Positions 1 through 8,773 of a DNA stretch of 48,211 nucleotides are shown in pieces. The notes under the pieces were generated by a model that had not been told where the DNA came from, made no database searches, and worked only from the letters and a program-made list of their open reading frames with translations. The stretch's first letter is position 1; every line of letters starts with the position of its first letter. Origin of the DNA: Clostridiales bacterium (GTDB lineage Bacteria; Bacillota; Clostridia; Peptostreptococcales; Anaerovoracaceae); NCBI GenBank assembly GCA_022766365.1, contig JALENW010000039.1, positions 1-48,211 of the forward strand. The letters run 5' to 3'. Position numbers and translations under genes: made by a program.

Positions 1-2
1 AT

Positions 3-59
3 TATATCTACAGCATTGATGATATGGAAAACGGGATAATGGAAAGGATTTTTATTTAA
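3..59 (+). CDS. C-terminal end of an unidentified gene (partial)
   Basis: An open frame enters from the left edge and ends at a TAA whose last A is the first base of the next gene's ATG (TAATG). Only 18 residues are visible, ending in DDMENGIMERIFI, too few to identify a family. The stop-start overlap implies translational coupling with the methyltransferase, so by position the partner could be the cognate restriction enzyme. That role is inference from context only. Confidence 0.5.
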   Translation, partial: YIYSIDDMENGIMERIFI

Positions 60-808
60 TGGCAAAAAAGAAGATAACGAAGTGGGAACCTGATGATTTT
101 GAATTAGAAATGACAACTGTATGGAGTTTTCCGAACAGAGGCGATTGGGCTACCCATGATGCGAAGTGGAGAGGCAACTGGTCTCCATACATTCCAAGAA
201 ACATCATGTTAAGATATTCAAAGGAGAACGATCTAGTGTTGGATCAATTTGCCGGGGGCGGAACCACTTTGGTGGAAGCTAAGCTTCTAAACAGAAACAT
301 TATTGGCGTTGATGTAAATGATGTTGCTTTGGAAAGATGCAAAGAGAAAATAGATTTTGATCATGAAGGAGCAAACGGAGAAGTTCAGCTATGTAAAGGT
401 GATGCAAGAAATCTGGACTTTATAGAGGATGAAAGTATCGATTTGATATGCACACATCCGCCTTATGCTGACATAATTCAATATAGTGAGGATATAGAAG
501 AAGACTTATCGCATTTAAAGGTAAAAGACTTTCTGGAAGAAATGAAAAAGGTTGCTGTGGAAAGCTATCGTGTCCTGAAAAAGGACAAGTTCTGTGCGGT
601 GCTCATGGGCGATACCAGGCAGAAAGGTCATATGATACCTATGTCTTTTGATGTGATGAAAATATTCCAAGATGCAGGATTCAGACTTAAAGAACTGATT
701 ATCAAGGAGCAGCATAACTGCCGAGCAACAGGATATTGGAAGACAAATAGTGTTAAATACAATTTCTTGTTAATCGGGCATGAGTATTTGTTTGTGTTCA
801 GAAAGTAA
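59..808 (+). CDS. DNA methyltransferase (N4-cytosine or N6-adenine type)
   Basis: This 249-residue protein transfers a methyl group from S-adenosylmethionine to an exocyclic amino group in DNA. The AdoMet-binding motif I is DQFAGGGTT (residues 62-70), followed by an acidic strand, GVDVN. The catalytic motif IV is THPPY (about 132-136), a variant of the usual (D/N/S)PPY. The N-terminal part (about 19-50, WSFPNRGDW...WSPYIPRN) resembles the motif X region that precedes motif I in amino-methyltransferases of this order. The start overlaps the stop of the upstream gene, suggesting a two-gene restriction-modification operon. The target sequence and whether cytosine or adenine is modified cannot be read from the sequence. 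Orphan methyltransferase is the alternative. Confidence 0.85.
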   Translation: MAKKKITKWEPDDFELEMTTVWSFPNRGDWATHDAKWRGNWSPYIPRNIMLRYSKENDLVLDQFAGGGTTLVEAKLLNRNIIGVDVNDVALERCKEKIDFDHEGANGEVQLCKGDARNLDFIEDESIDLICTHPPYADIIQYSEDIEEDLSHLKVKDFLEEMKKVAVESYRVLKKDKFCAVLMGDTRQKGHMIPMSFDVMKIFQDAGFRLKELIIKEQHNCRATGYWKTNSVKYNFLLIGHEYLFVFRK

Positions 809-820
809 ATAGAGAGATAA

Positions 821-881
821 TGTGTCTGGAAGTGTTAGGGCTCTGAGTGGATGAATTTGCAGAGCCCTAACATTGGACACA
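821..881 (+). terminator. Strong hairpin after the methyltransferase gene
   Basis: Arms GTTAGGGCTCTG and CAGAGCCCTAAC pair perfectly and are extended by outer TGTGTC/GACACA. The loop is about 14 bases. There is no clear T-run on either side, so it is either a weak terminator or a boundary palindrome. Confidence 0.5.
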
Positions 882-1555
882 TAAATTTGAAACAAAAACA
901 GTCGTTGATAACCTAATTCGAGATGTGTTGTGGGAGGAATTGTCAAAATGCTATACGTGTACGCTTGAATGCAAGTTATTTAATTCGAATGGTAGCAAAA
1001 TGATAGCTAAGAGAGATAATAGATTGTAATCCTACACGTTTAGGTGAGTGATGATAATAGTTTGTTTCACCATTAGAAAAAAGACCGTTAGATAATTTAT
1101 GAATACAAATAACGAAAGGCAGATAATCGACACTAGGAGCCGATATGAAAGGCCTCAGGCTTGCAACATACTTGCAACATTGCCTTTGAAAATCCCTATT
1201 TTTCAAGGGTTTCAACTATCAAAGCGTTAATCTCAATTACCTAAGAGATAGTCTTCAGATTTTATAAAGCTTTATAAACCCTTGCAATCGCAGGGGTTTT
1301 TCTTTTGTTGAGATTTAAGCCGAACGATCTGGTCGATTTCTTATACAAAATGCTTGAACTGAATTATTAATAAGCCAAAAACGATATATAATATAAATAT
1401 GTATAAGTAAATAAATAATGTGTTGAAGGCAATCGCAGCTGCGGATTGCTTTTTTAGTAGGAAAGAAATTTGAAAACTCCACTATATTGTTATCAGCAAA
1501 GCTTTAGATTATATAAATAGCTGATTTCAAGTAATAAAATAAAATACCTAATGCA
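882..1555. other. Non-coding gap with no convincing gene
   Basis: The stretch is AT-rich. A frame of about 50 codons (871-1029, plus strand) has no good start or ribosome site. Two small hairpins with T-runs lie at about 1276-1301 and 1429-1455. The gap may hold decayed sequence from a past insertion, but I see no recognisable remnant. Confidence 0.5.
1429..1455 (+). terminator. Rho-independent terminator with no obvious gene upstream
   Basis: GCAATCGCAG pairs with CTGCGGATTGC (one bulge), followed by six T. It points along the plus strand although the nearest plus-strand gene ends 620 bases earlier, so it may close a small untranslated transcript. Confidence 0.6.
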
Positions 1556-1574
1556 AATGATAATTATTATCATT
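1556..1574. promoter_or_regulatory. Fur box (19-bp perfect palindrome)
   Basis: AATGATAATTATTATCATT is a perfect 9-1-9 palindrome and contains the exact Bacillus-type 7-1-7 Fur-family box TGATAATnATTATCA. It lies 5 bases upstream of the -35 element of the next operon, so binding there could block RNA polymerase. Fur is the likeliest regulator; PerR and Zur read similar boxes. Confidence 0.85.
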
Positions 1575-1579
1575 TAGTA

Positions 1580-1608
1580 TTGACTTGAGCTTTAGAAGGT
1601 TTTATACT
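1580..1608 (+). promoter_or_regulatory. Sigma-A promoter of the Fur-boxed operon
   Basis: TTGACT (1580-1585), a 17-base spacer and TATACT (1603-1608) form a good promoter directly downstream of the Fur box. Confidence 0.75.
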
Positions 1609-1641
1609 TTATTTAATACTTGATACAGGAGGTAAATTTAA

Positions 1642-1971
1642 ATGAAGGCTAATTTCAAACATGGCGGAATATTTGGAGCAGGATTGCTCATAGGTACAGT
1701 GGGACTAAAAGTTCTAAGGAGTAACTGCGTGAAAAAGGCGGCGACTCAGGGAATTGCTGCAGGATTGAGAGCTAAAGAATGTGTCATGGATGCGACTTCA
1801 AGAGTGCAGGCCGATGTTGAGGACATGGTTGCTGACGCAAAAGTAATCAATGAGAAGCTGGAGCTTGAAATGGCAGCAAAAGAGGCAGAGAAAAAGGCCG
1901 CTGAGCGTGGCTGTGATGTTGAAACTGCAATGAGCGGGGATGGAGTTAAGAAGATAGAAGAAACTGAATAG
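1642..1971 (+). CDS. Small DUF6110-like membrane-anchored protein
   Basis: This 109-residue protein starts after AGGAGG with good spacing. Residues about 7-25 are Gly-rich and hydrophobic (GGIFGAGLLIGTVGLKVL), likely a single membrane helix. The rest is a charged helical, probably coiled-coil, tail rich in Ala, Glu and Lys. It resembles the DUF6110 proteins, which from memory often sit next to heavy-metal P-type ATPases; the family has no assigned function. It is the first gene behind the Fur box, and the ATPase gene follows after 25 bases. A role as accessory or small regulatory subunit of the ATPase is inference. Confidence 0.7.
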   Translation: MKANFKHGGIFGAGLLIGTVGLKVLRSNCVKKAATQGIAAGLRAKECVMDATSRVQADVEDMVADAKVINEKLELEMAAKEAEKKAAERGCDVETAMSGDGVKKIEETE

Positions 1972-1996
1972 GGATTTTGGTTTAGAGGCATGAGTC

Positions 1997-4102
1997 ATGA
2001 AGTTTAATATCATACATCGTCTGCCGGGAAGAACAAGGGTCAGACTTGATATGGCCCCAATTGCCAAGCGTTTGACTTGCGAAGAAGCAGATGCAATTCA
2101 ATACCATTTTGAAAACCTGGAAGGCGTATCACAAGTTAAAGTTTACCACAGAACCTGCGATGTGGTGGTTTCGTATAATCACGAGATTATTTCAGAAAAG
2201 AAGCTCCTTGGATATATCAGAAATTATTGTATAGATATAGAAGCGGTGCCGGAAGATTATTTTGTTACATCATCGAGAAAATTAGAAAACGAGTGCAGAG
2301 AAAGGCTCATAAATGCCGTATTGATAAGGACGGTCATGAAGTATTTTGCACCACCGCCAATTGGTGTTGCTGTGATAACTATCAGAGGCCTAAGGCATGT
2401 CTGGCATGGAATCAGGGAACTTAGACAGAGGAAGATCGGAGTGGAGGTACTGGATGGTGCAGCTATCGGTGCATCCTTATTGAGAAGGGACTTCGGGACT
2501 GCAGGTTCAATCATGTTTCTACTTGGCATCGGTGAGATATTGGAGGAATGGACGGAGAAAAAATCCACGATGGATCTGGCGAAGAGCATGGCTTTGAAAG
2601 TGGATAAGGTTTGGCTTGTTGCAAAAAATAGCGAGGAGTCAGATATTTTGGTACCTGCGGATCAGGTAAAAGTCGGAGATTTTGTGCGGGTTGGGCAATC
2701 AGGTATTATCCCATTTGACGGAACTGTTGTATATGGGGATGCGTTAGTGTCCGAGGCGGCAATAACCGGAGAGCCCGGAGGCATTCATAAGGATGCTGAT
2801 AAGAAAGTTTACGCCGGTACGGTCGTAGATGAGGGTGAACTTGTTTTAAAGGTTACCGAAAACACAGGTGGAAGCAAGTATGACAAAATCGTGAAGATGA
2901 TCGAAGAGTCTGAATCCATGAAGTCCACATCTGAGAACAAGGCGATGTTATGGGCGGATAAGCTGGTGCCTTATACATTTCTTGGAGCCATAGGTGTTTG
3001 GCTATTTACGCGAAATATTACCAAGACAATGGCTGTTTTGCTGGTAGACTACTCTTGTGCATTGAAACTTTCCATGCCGGTTACTATGCTTTCTGCTATC
3101 GGTGAGGCAGGGAAGATGGATATGACAGTGAAGGGAGGCAGGTATTTTGAAGAACTTGCTCAGGCTGATACCGTTGTGTTTGACAAAACAGGTACACTGA
3201 CTGAGGCAAATCCTGTTGTAAGAGAGGTGGTAACCCTCGGGGGAAATACTTCATCCGATGAACTTTTGAGGATTGCAGCTTGCCTTGAGGAACATTTCCC
3301 GCATTCTGTAGCGAGGGCAGTGGTGAAAGCTGCTGAGGAGAAGCATTTGAAACATGAGGAATTACATTCTCAGGTGGAGTATGTAATTGCCCATGGTATC
3401 AAGTCGACTTTAAATGGAAAGCCTGTAATCGTGGGTAGCCATCATTTTGTGTTTGAGGATGAAAGGACTCTATTCCATAAGGGTGCCGAAGAGATTTACA
3501 ATCAGATACCGGCCCACTATTCACAGCTGATTCTGGCTATCGATGGCGTTGCCGAGGCGGTGATCTGTGTTGAAGATAGGTTAAGGAATAATGCTCCTGA
3601 TGTTATCAACGGACTCAAAGCCCGTGGTATTAAGCATATAGTGATGCTCACAGGTGATAATGTGAAGACTGCAGAGGCAATCGCTTCCCGACTGGGTATT
3701 GATGAATTTGTCGGAGAAGTTCTTCCGGAATTCAAAGCGGAATATGTGAGGAAGGCAAGAAAGTCCGGGAGGAAGGTTATAATGGTTGGAGACGGAATAA
3801 ATGATGCACCTGCATTGTCAGAGGCAAATGTTGGAATTGCCGTGAGCAAGGGAGCTGCCATTGCAAGGGAGATTGCAGATGTTATAATCGGAAAAGACGA
3901 CATAGGTCAGTTGCCGGAGTTAATCGATCTCAGCAGGGCGCTTATGAAGAGAGTAAGGTGGAATTACAGAATCATAATAGGGATCAATTCTGCTCTAATT
4001 GTGGGCGGGGTTGCGGGTGTAATTTCTCCTACGACTTCTGCCCTTATCCATAACGGATCAACTTTGGCTATAGGTCTTCACAGTACAACGGCAAATCTGT
4101 AA
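1997..4102 (+). CDS. Heavy-metal P1B-type ATPase, Fur-box controlled
   Basis: This 701-residue ATP-driven metal pump of the cytoplasmic membrane has an N-terminal HMA-like region (about 1-75) beginning NIIHRLPGRTRVRL but without a CxxC metal pair. It carries the TGE dephosphorylation loop (about 256-258), the phosphorylated Asp in DKTGTLT (D396) and GDGIND (about 599-604). The membrane metal site that is CPC or SPC in most relatives reads YSCALKL here (about residues 351-357), with no proline. That resembles the CtpC-like group, one member of which has been linked to manganese. The Fur box suggests an iron-linked role such as ferrous efflux or metallation of exported proteins; the ion is not proven. 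The start is ATG 1997 behind a weak AGAGGC. Confidence 0.85.
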   Translation: MKFNIIHRLPGRTRVRLDMAPIAKRLTCEEADAIQYHFENLEGVSQVKVYHRTCDVVVSYNHEIISEKKLLGYIRNYCIDIEAVPEDYFVTSSRKLENECRERLINAVLIRTVMKYFAPPPIGVAVITIRGLRHVWHGIRELRQRKIGVEVLDGAAIGASLLRRDFGTAGSIMFLLGIGEILEEWTEKKSTMDLAKSMALKVDKVWLVAKNSEESDILVPADQVKVGDFVRVGQSGIIPFDGTVVYGDALVSEAAITGEPGGIHKDADKKVYAGTVVDEGELVLKVTENTGGSKYDKIVKMIEESESMKSTSENKAMLWADKLVPYTFLGAIGVWLFTRNITKTMAVLLVDYSCALKLSMPVTMLSAIGEAGKMDMTVKGGRYFEELAQADTVVFDKTGTLTEANPVVREVVTLGGNTSSDELLRIAACLEEHFPHSVARAVVKAAEEKHLKHEELHSQVEYVIAHGIKSTLNGKPVIVGSHHFVFEDERTLFHKGAEEIYNQIPAHYSQLILAIDGVAEAVICVEDRLRNNAPDVINGLKARGIKHIVMLTGDNVKTAEAIASRLGIDEFVGEVLPEFKAEYVRKARKSGRKVIMVGDGINDAPALSEANVGIAVSKGAAIAREIADVIIGKDDIGQLPELIDLSRALMKRVRWNYRIIIGINSALIVGGVAGVISPTTSALIHNGSTLAIGLHSTTANL

Positions 4103-4112
4103 TAGTAATGTT

Positions 4113-4154
4113 AAAGTTCCCGTGTAGGTTAAAAGTGTACGGGAGCTTTTTTTG
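4113..4154 (+). terminator. Terminator of the Fur-boxed operon
   Basis: AAGTTCCCGT pairs with ACGGGAGCTT (one G-T wobble), followed by a T-run. Confidence 0.8.
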
Positions 4155-4177
4155 TTTTACAATGAAAAACAAGGGGG

Positions 4178-4205
4178 TTGAAATTTACTCTGAGTGCGAT
4201 ATAAT
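4178..4205 (+). promoter_or_regulatory. Sigma-A promoter of the B12 locus
   Basis: TTGAAA (4178-4183), a 16-base spacer and TATAAT (4200-4205) precede the riboswitch leader. Confidence 0.7.
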
Positions 4206-4214
4206 AGCATTAGT

Positions 4215-4495
4215 AAAAGAGAAAATTTAATATTTAGTAAGGATTGAATCCAGAGGAACGCACATACGAGAGAATAACTGTGGAAGGTTAATTCGAGTGC
4301 ACTGGCCTGACGGAAAGCCGGGACAACTGTATTGCTTTGGTTTGACAGCTGATATGCCATTGTTACCCTTGTAATGAGGATGATGAGAAGGTAGCTGTCA
4401 ATTTGTGAGCATAGCCAGGAGACTTATTCACACCTGATATGATTATTTGGACTAGTGACTGTTCTTCGGATTCGTGTTGCCGGTCCTTTTTTTGT
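4215..4495 (+). ncRNA. Cobalamin riboswitch with terminator
   Basis: The leader carries the order of conserved cobalamin-riboswitch blocks. CTGGC...GAAAGCCGG is followed by GACAACTGTA, then GCCATTG with GAGAAGG further on, and finally the B12-box-like AGCCAGGAGAC (about 4419-4429). A GGAC...GTCC hairpin followed by seven T (4449-4493) can act as the terminator. By family knowledge, cobalamin binding closes expression of the genes behind it, which here are the surface B12-binding candidate and the ECF transporter. Some blocks differ from consensus, so the exact subclass is open. Confidence 0.85.
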
Positions 4496-4582
4496 TGCAC
4501 ATGATTGCCGGCCGAAAGACTGAAGCAAGGTAATTAGCAGTAGAGATAAAGCGGTTAACATTTGTACAAACAGGGGGAGTCT

Positions 4583-5899
4583 ATGGAAACTAAAAGAAAC
4601 AGAAAAATATTTAATATCGCCATGGTTGTGTTAATTGTCTGCATTGCTGCGTGTGGAATTATAGCCATAGGGAATTTTAAGGGTTGGTTCAACGATGACT
4701 CTTCAGTGGTTAAAGTAGCTGAGGTGCAAGGGGTTACGAACATTGAACGCAAAGGTGTGGCATATGCCCTTAAGAAAAATGCACAAATACAGCCGGGGGA
4801 TAATGTAGAGACTAAAAACGGGTCCCAAGTTCTTTTCAATGTAGAAAAGGATAATACCATTCGATTAAATGACAATACGGAAATTCTTTTTAAGACTGCA
4901 AAAAAAGATGACGTGGGTATACAGATTAATCATGGGGAAATTTTTGTTGATGCAGGAAAAGCCCCCAAGAAGTTCTACTTTAAATACGGCGGCAGCATGG
5001 CAGAAATCAAAGGAACCGTATTTTCCATATCAGCACAGGATGGCAGTTCAACCCTTAACGTATTTGAAGGAAAGGTTACGGTCAAGACCAAGGCCGGTAA
5101 GACATACGACATCAAGAAAGGTAAATGCCTATCTATAGCAAAATCCGGTAAAGGCAAGATAGACGAAGATATCAGGGATATTCAGGCGAAGAGTTTAAAC
5201 GACTTTACTATTAATTCGGCTTTAAAATGTAAGGATTCAAAGAAACTTTGCTTCAGTAAGACTGTTTTGAAGAAGGTTATCGCTGACCGGGAAAAGGAGA
5301 AAACAGTTGCCGCAGCAGGAAAAGACAGTGGAGATAATAAGGATGGTGAAGATGAGTCTGAGACCGCTTCAGATAAAGATGGTCATGGAGGAACCGGCGG
5401 TGGAAGTTCTTCATCAAAACATTCTAAATCAAAACAGAAATCCGAAAATACTGATTCTTCTGCCGGAAATGCATCTAATGGAGGCTCACAGGGTAAGAAA
5501 TGCAATATAACGATAAGATGTGATACGATACTGAATAATATGGGAGATCTGGAGCCGGGCAAGGAGCGCTTCGTTCCGGGCAGCGGAGTGATTCTGGGCA
5601 CCACTACAGTTGAATTCACAGACGGCGAAACTGTCTTCGACGTACTGAAGAGGGTTTGTAGCAGAGCGAATATACAACTTGAATATTCATGGACACCTAT
5701 GTATGAGAGCTATTACATTGAAGGTATCAACAATCTGTACGAATTTGATTGCGGAGAACAGTCGGGCTGGATGTACAAAGTCGATGGGTGGTTTCCTAAC
5801 TATGGTTGTTCAAAGTATGTCCTCAAGGGAGGGGATACTATAGTATGGTGCTATACATGTAAAGGGCTTGGTGCAGATGTAGGAGGCTCAGTTATGTGA
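4583..5899 (+). CDS. Surface protein: FecR domain plus transcobalamin-like DUF4430 domain
   Basis: This 438-residue protein probably catches cobalamin at the cell surface. A hydrophobic segment at about residues 10-33 anchors it with the rest outside. Residues about 45-155 form a FecR-like beta domain (VQGVTNIERKG..., AEIKGTVFSISAQDGSSTLN). A low-complexity linker rich in Asp, Glu, Ser, Gly and Lys spans about 225-305. The C-terminal 130 residues match DUF4430, the domain related to the C-terminal beta domain of transcobalamin (SGWMYKVDGWFP..., YVLKGGDTIVW). The riboswitch upstream and the transporter downstream support B12. ATG 4583 with AGGGGGAG is chosen over an in-frame TTG at 4562. No sortase motif is seen. 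Confidence 0.8.
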   Translation: METKRNRKIFNIAMVVLIVCIAACGIIAIGNFKGWFNDDSSVVKVAEVQGVTNIERKGVAYALKKNAQIQPGDNVETKNGSQVLFNVEKDNTIRLNDNTEILFKTAKKDDVGIQINHGEIFVDAGKAPKKFYFKYGGSMAEIKGTVFSISAQDGSSTLNVFEGKVTVKTKAGKTYDIKKGKCLSIAKSGKGKIDEDIRDIQAKSLNDFTINSALKCKDSKKLCFSKTVLKKVIADREKEKTVAAAGKDSGDNKDGEDESETASDKDGHGGTGGGSSSSKHSKSKQKSENTDSSAGNASNGGSQGKKCNITIRCDTILNNMGDLEPGKERFVPGSGVILGTTTVEFTDGETVFDVLKRVCSRANIQLEYSWTPMYESYYIEGINNLYEFDCGEQSGWMYKVDGWFPNYGCSKYVLKGGDTIVWCYTCKGLGADVGGSVM

Positions 5900-6110
5900 G
5901 GCCAAAGGTCATATGTAAGAATTCTTTAAAGGTGCAGGACAGGCCGAAGATGGCGTCGGGTATATCAGTGGAAGATATATAAAAATTTATAATCTTAACC
6001 ATGACTTTACTATGACCTTTTAAACGAATAGTGATTTGGTATTAATACAGGACGGCAGTGAAAAATGACGCCCCTGTATACATTTGTCGTAACTATAGAA
6101 AATTGATTTA
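5900..6110 (+). other. Gap with a hairpin inside the B12 operon
   Basis: No gene is seen. TACAGG...CCTGTA (about 6046-6080) can form an imperfect hairpin without a T-run, so it may mark RNA processing or partial attenuation rather than full termination. Confidence 0.4.
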
Positions 6111-6995
6111 ATGAAGAACTTTTCACAGTATAATCCGATAATAAATTTTACTTTTTATGCAGGAGCGATTCTGTTCGGGATGTTTTTTATACATCCTGCT
6201 TTTCTCGTGGTATCTCTGGGGTTTGCAATAACTTTCCACATAACAATCAAGGGCAGTGAAAGTTTGAAATTCCTCGGAGGTCTTCTCACATTCGCTTGTT
6301 TACTTGCCGTACTCAATCCCCTGATCAATAGCCGAGGAGAGAGGATACTGTTTACCTATTTGGGAGGCAGACCATACACGATGGAAGCATTGCTTTACGG
6401 ATTTGCAATTTCCATAATGTTTGTAGCAGTCATCATATGGTTTTCAACTTATAATCAAATAATGACGAGCGATAAATTTTTGTATATCTTTGGCAGAATA
6501 GCACCATCCGGTTCCACTGTACTGACCATGACTTTGAGATTTGTTCCCAATTATAGGAACAAAATAATTCAGCTGTCAAATAGTCGAAGTGCCATAGGAC
6601 TTGGGATAAGCGGGAAGAAAAAACAAAAGGTTGAAAATGCACTCATGATAATATCATCGCTTATCACTTGGGCTTTTGAGGGAGGCATAGTAACTGCAGA
6701 CAGCATGAAAAGCAGAGGACATGGAACGGGAGCGAGAACATCATTTGCACTTTATTCATTTGATGTGAGGGACAAGACGTTACTTGTATTGATAATAGTG
6801 CTTGAGATAATTACGCTCACATGTGGAATCATGGGGGCGGCAGAAACGGAGTACACACCGAAGCTGTATATACAGAGTATGAATAGCGGTTGTTTTGTCG
6901 CGGGAATCACAGCCTACATACTTTTGTTAGCGATACCAACTATACTTAATTTAATGGAGGAGATTAAATGGCGAATTTCAAGATCAAGAATCTAA
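6111..6995 (+). CDS. ECF transporter T component, first copy
   Basis: This 294-residue membrane protein is an EcfT/CbiQ-type scaffold that joins the ATPases to the substrate-binding S component. It has about six hydrophobic segments and the cytoplasmic coupling region with MKSRG (about 200-205). Its block SDKFLYIFGRIAPS recurs as SDKFIYLFGKVSPK in the second T gene, so the two are paralogues. The ribosome site is weak (ATG 6111 behind an A-rich stretch), and its end overlaps the ATPase gene by 28 bases, indicating coupled translation. Assignment to B12 import rests on the riboswitch and neighbours. Confidence 0.85.
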   Translation: MKNFSQYNPIINFTFYAGAILFGMFFIHPAFLVVSLGFAITFHITIKGSESLKFLGGLLTFACLLAVLNPLINSRGERILFTYLGGRPYTMEALLYGFAISIMFVAVIIWFSTYNQIMTSDKFLYIFGRIAPSGSTVLTMTLRFVPNYRNKIIQLSNSRSAIGLGISGKKKQKVENALMIISSLITWAFEGGIVTADSMKSRGHGTGARTSFALYSFDVRDKTLLVLIIVLEIITLTCGIMGAAETEYTPKLYIQSMNSGCFVAGITAYILLLAIPTILNLMEEIKWRISRSRI

Positions 6996-8773
6996 ATTTT
7001 TACTATCCTACCACACCTGATACGCCAAGTCTCAAGAATGTGAATCTGGACATTGAAGAAGGAGGTTATATAACTGTATGTGGGAGAAGCGGAAGCGGAA
7101 AAACAACTCTGCTTAAACACCTGAAGACAGTATTAACGCCCCATGGAAAAAGGGAAGGTGAAATTCTTTTTGATGGCAGACCTCTTGACGAGGTGGGACT
7201 GAGAGAACAATCATCGCGCATTGGATTTGTTATGCAAAATCCCGATAGCCAGATTGTAACGGATAAAGTTTGGCATGAATTGGCATTCGGTCTGGAAAGC
7301 CTTGGAATGGAAAAGAAAGCCATACGACTTAGAGTTGCTGAGATGGCAAGCTATTTTGGAATACAGGATTGGTTCCACAAAGATGTGTCTGAATTGTCCG
7401 GTGGACAAAAGCAGCTCCTGAATCTGGCCTCTGTAATGGCGATGCAACCGGATGTGTTGATTTTAGATGAGCCTACAAGTCAACTTGACCCTATTGCAGC
7501 TTCGGATTTTTTAAATACGGTTAAGAAGATAAATCTTGAACTGAGAACGACAATAGTAATCACTGAGCACCGTCTTGAAGATATACTTTACGCTTCAGAC
7601 AAAGTAGTGGTTATGGAAGATGGTTTGGTACAGGTTGAGGGAAATCCAAGAGATATTGGAAACCTTTTGAGGGAAAAAAACAGTCAGATGTTTTCCATGA
7701 TGCCTACACCGGTTCAGGTGTTCTACGGTGTGCAGGAGGCAGATATTATTAAGGCCGGACCAGAGATTGAAAGTGCTGAGTTGAAAATGGGGAATATGAA
7801 TTTCAATAGTCGAAATCATAATCCGAGCGGGAATAGTGTCATGCCTTCGGAAAGAGGCAGTGCTGACTGCCCTCTCACTGTGCGGGAAGGCGGAGATTGG
7901 CTGTCGGAGATTTTTGCCAAGGAAAAGCCTGGAGAAACACGGATAGACCGTGGGGAGGCAGCTTTGGAAAAGGCTGACAGATTTCTTGATGCAGATCCTA
8001 AAGAATGCCCTATCGTAGTGAAAGAGGCATGGTTTAGGTATGAAAAAGAAAGCCCTGATATTCTCAGAGGCGTAACACTGAAAGTACCGCCCAAGAGTAT
8101 ATCTGCCATAGTTGGGGGAAACGGAACCGGTAAATCAACATTCCTAAAATCGATTATAGGTGTGTGTAGAATTTATAGGGGAAAGATTCTCATTGCCGGC
8201 AAAAAACTGGAGAAATATAGATATGATGAACTGTTTCGCAACAATATCGCCATGTTGCCACAGGATCCGTCCAATCTTTTTGTCAAGAAGACGGTGAGAG
8301 AGGAGCTGGAAGAAATGGTTTCAAAGGATGACCCGGAAAGGGTGGATAGCATGGGAAAACTCTGCCAAATAGAACATCTGTATTCGTCTCATCCATATGA
8401 TCTGTCCGGTGGTGAACAACAGCGAGTTGCTCTTGCAAAAGTCCTTTTGACTAACCCCGGTATTTTGCTTTTAGATGAGCCCACAAAAGGAATAGACAGC
8501 TTCTTCAAGAAAACTTTCGCCGGGATACTTTCTAAACTCAAGGAAAAAGGTGTGACTATTCTTATGGTTACTCATGATGTTGAATTCTGTGCCAAATATG
8601 CAGATGTTGTAAGTATGTTCTTTGACGGAAGTGTTGTTACAACTAATCTTCCTCATGAGTTTTTTTCCAGAAACAGTTTTTATACGACTGCAGCCAATAG
8701 AATGAGCAGGCATATTTTTGAAAATGCAATTACAGATGAGGACTTAATCGAGTTATGCAAAAGAAACATGTAA
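6968..8773 (+). CDS. ECF transporter double ATPase (two fused A subunits)
   Basis: This 601-residue protein powers the ECF transporter by ATP hydrolysis. It holds two complete ABC domains. The first has Walker A GRSGSGKTT (39-47), a Q-loop in QNPDSQ (about 90), signature LSGGQKQ (about 144) and LILDEP (about 163). The second has GGNGTGKST (about 382), LSGGEQQR (about 478) and LLLDEP (about 499). A linker of about 120 residues joins them. Most ECF systems encode EcfA and EcfA' separately, so this is the fused form. GGAGGAG precedes ATG 6968. It overlaps the T gene before it (28 bases) and the S gene after it (19 bases). Confidence 0.92.
   Translation: MANFKIKNLNFYYPTTPDTPSLKNVNLDIEEGGYITVCGRSGSGKTTLLKHLKTVLTPHGKREGEILFDGRPLDEVGLREQSSRIGFVMQNPDSQIVTDKVWHELAFGLESLGMEKKAIRLRVAEMASYFGIQDWFHKDVSELSGGQKQLLNLASVMAMQPDVLILDEPTSQLDPIAASDFLNTVKKINLELRTTIVITEHRLEDILYASDKVVVMEDGLVQVEGNPRDIGNLLREKNSQMFSMMPTPVQVFYGVQEADIIKAGPEIESAELKMGNMNFNSRNHNPSGNSVMPSERGSADCPLTVREGGDWLSEIFAKEKPGETRIDRGEAALEKADRFLDADPKECPIVVKEAWFRYEKESPDILRGVTLKVPPKSISAIVGGNGTGKSTFLKSIIGVCRIYRGKILIAGKKLEKYRYDELFRNNIAMLPQDPSNLFVKKTVREELEEMVSKDDPERVDSMGKLCQIEHLYSSHPYDLSGGEQQRVALAKVLLTNPGILLLDEPTKGIDSFFKKTFAGILSKLKEKGVTILMVTHDVEFCAKYADVVSMFFDGSVVTTNLPHEFFSRNSFYTTAANRMSRHIFENAITDEDLIELCKRNM

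Noticed and set aside
871-1029. Plus-strand frame with a CYTCTLEC cysteine pattern
   Set aside because: No start codon with a ribosome site and too short to place in any family.
976-1215. Open frame of 79 codons on the minus strand
   Set aside because: No ribosome site, no recognisable motif, and composition like random AT-rich sequence.
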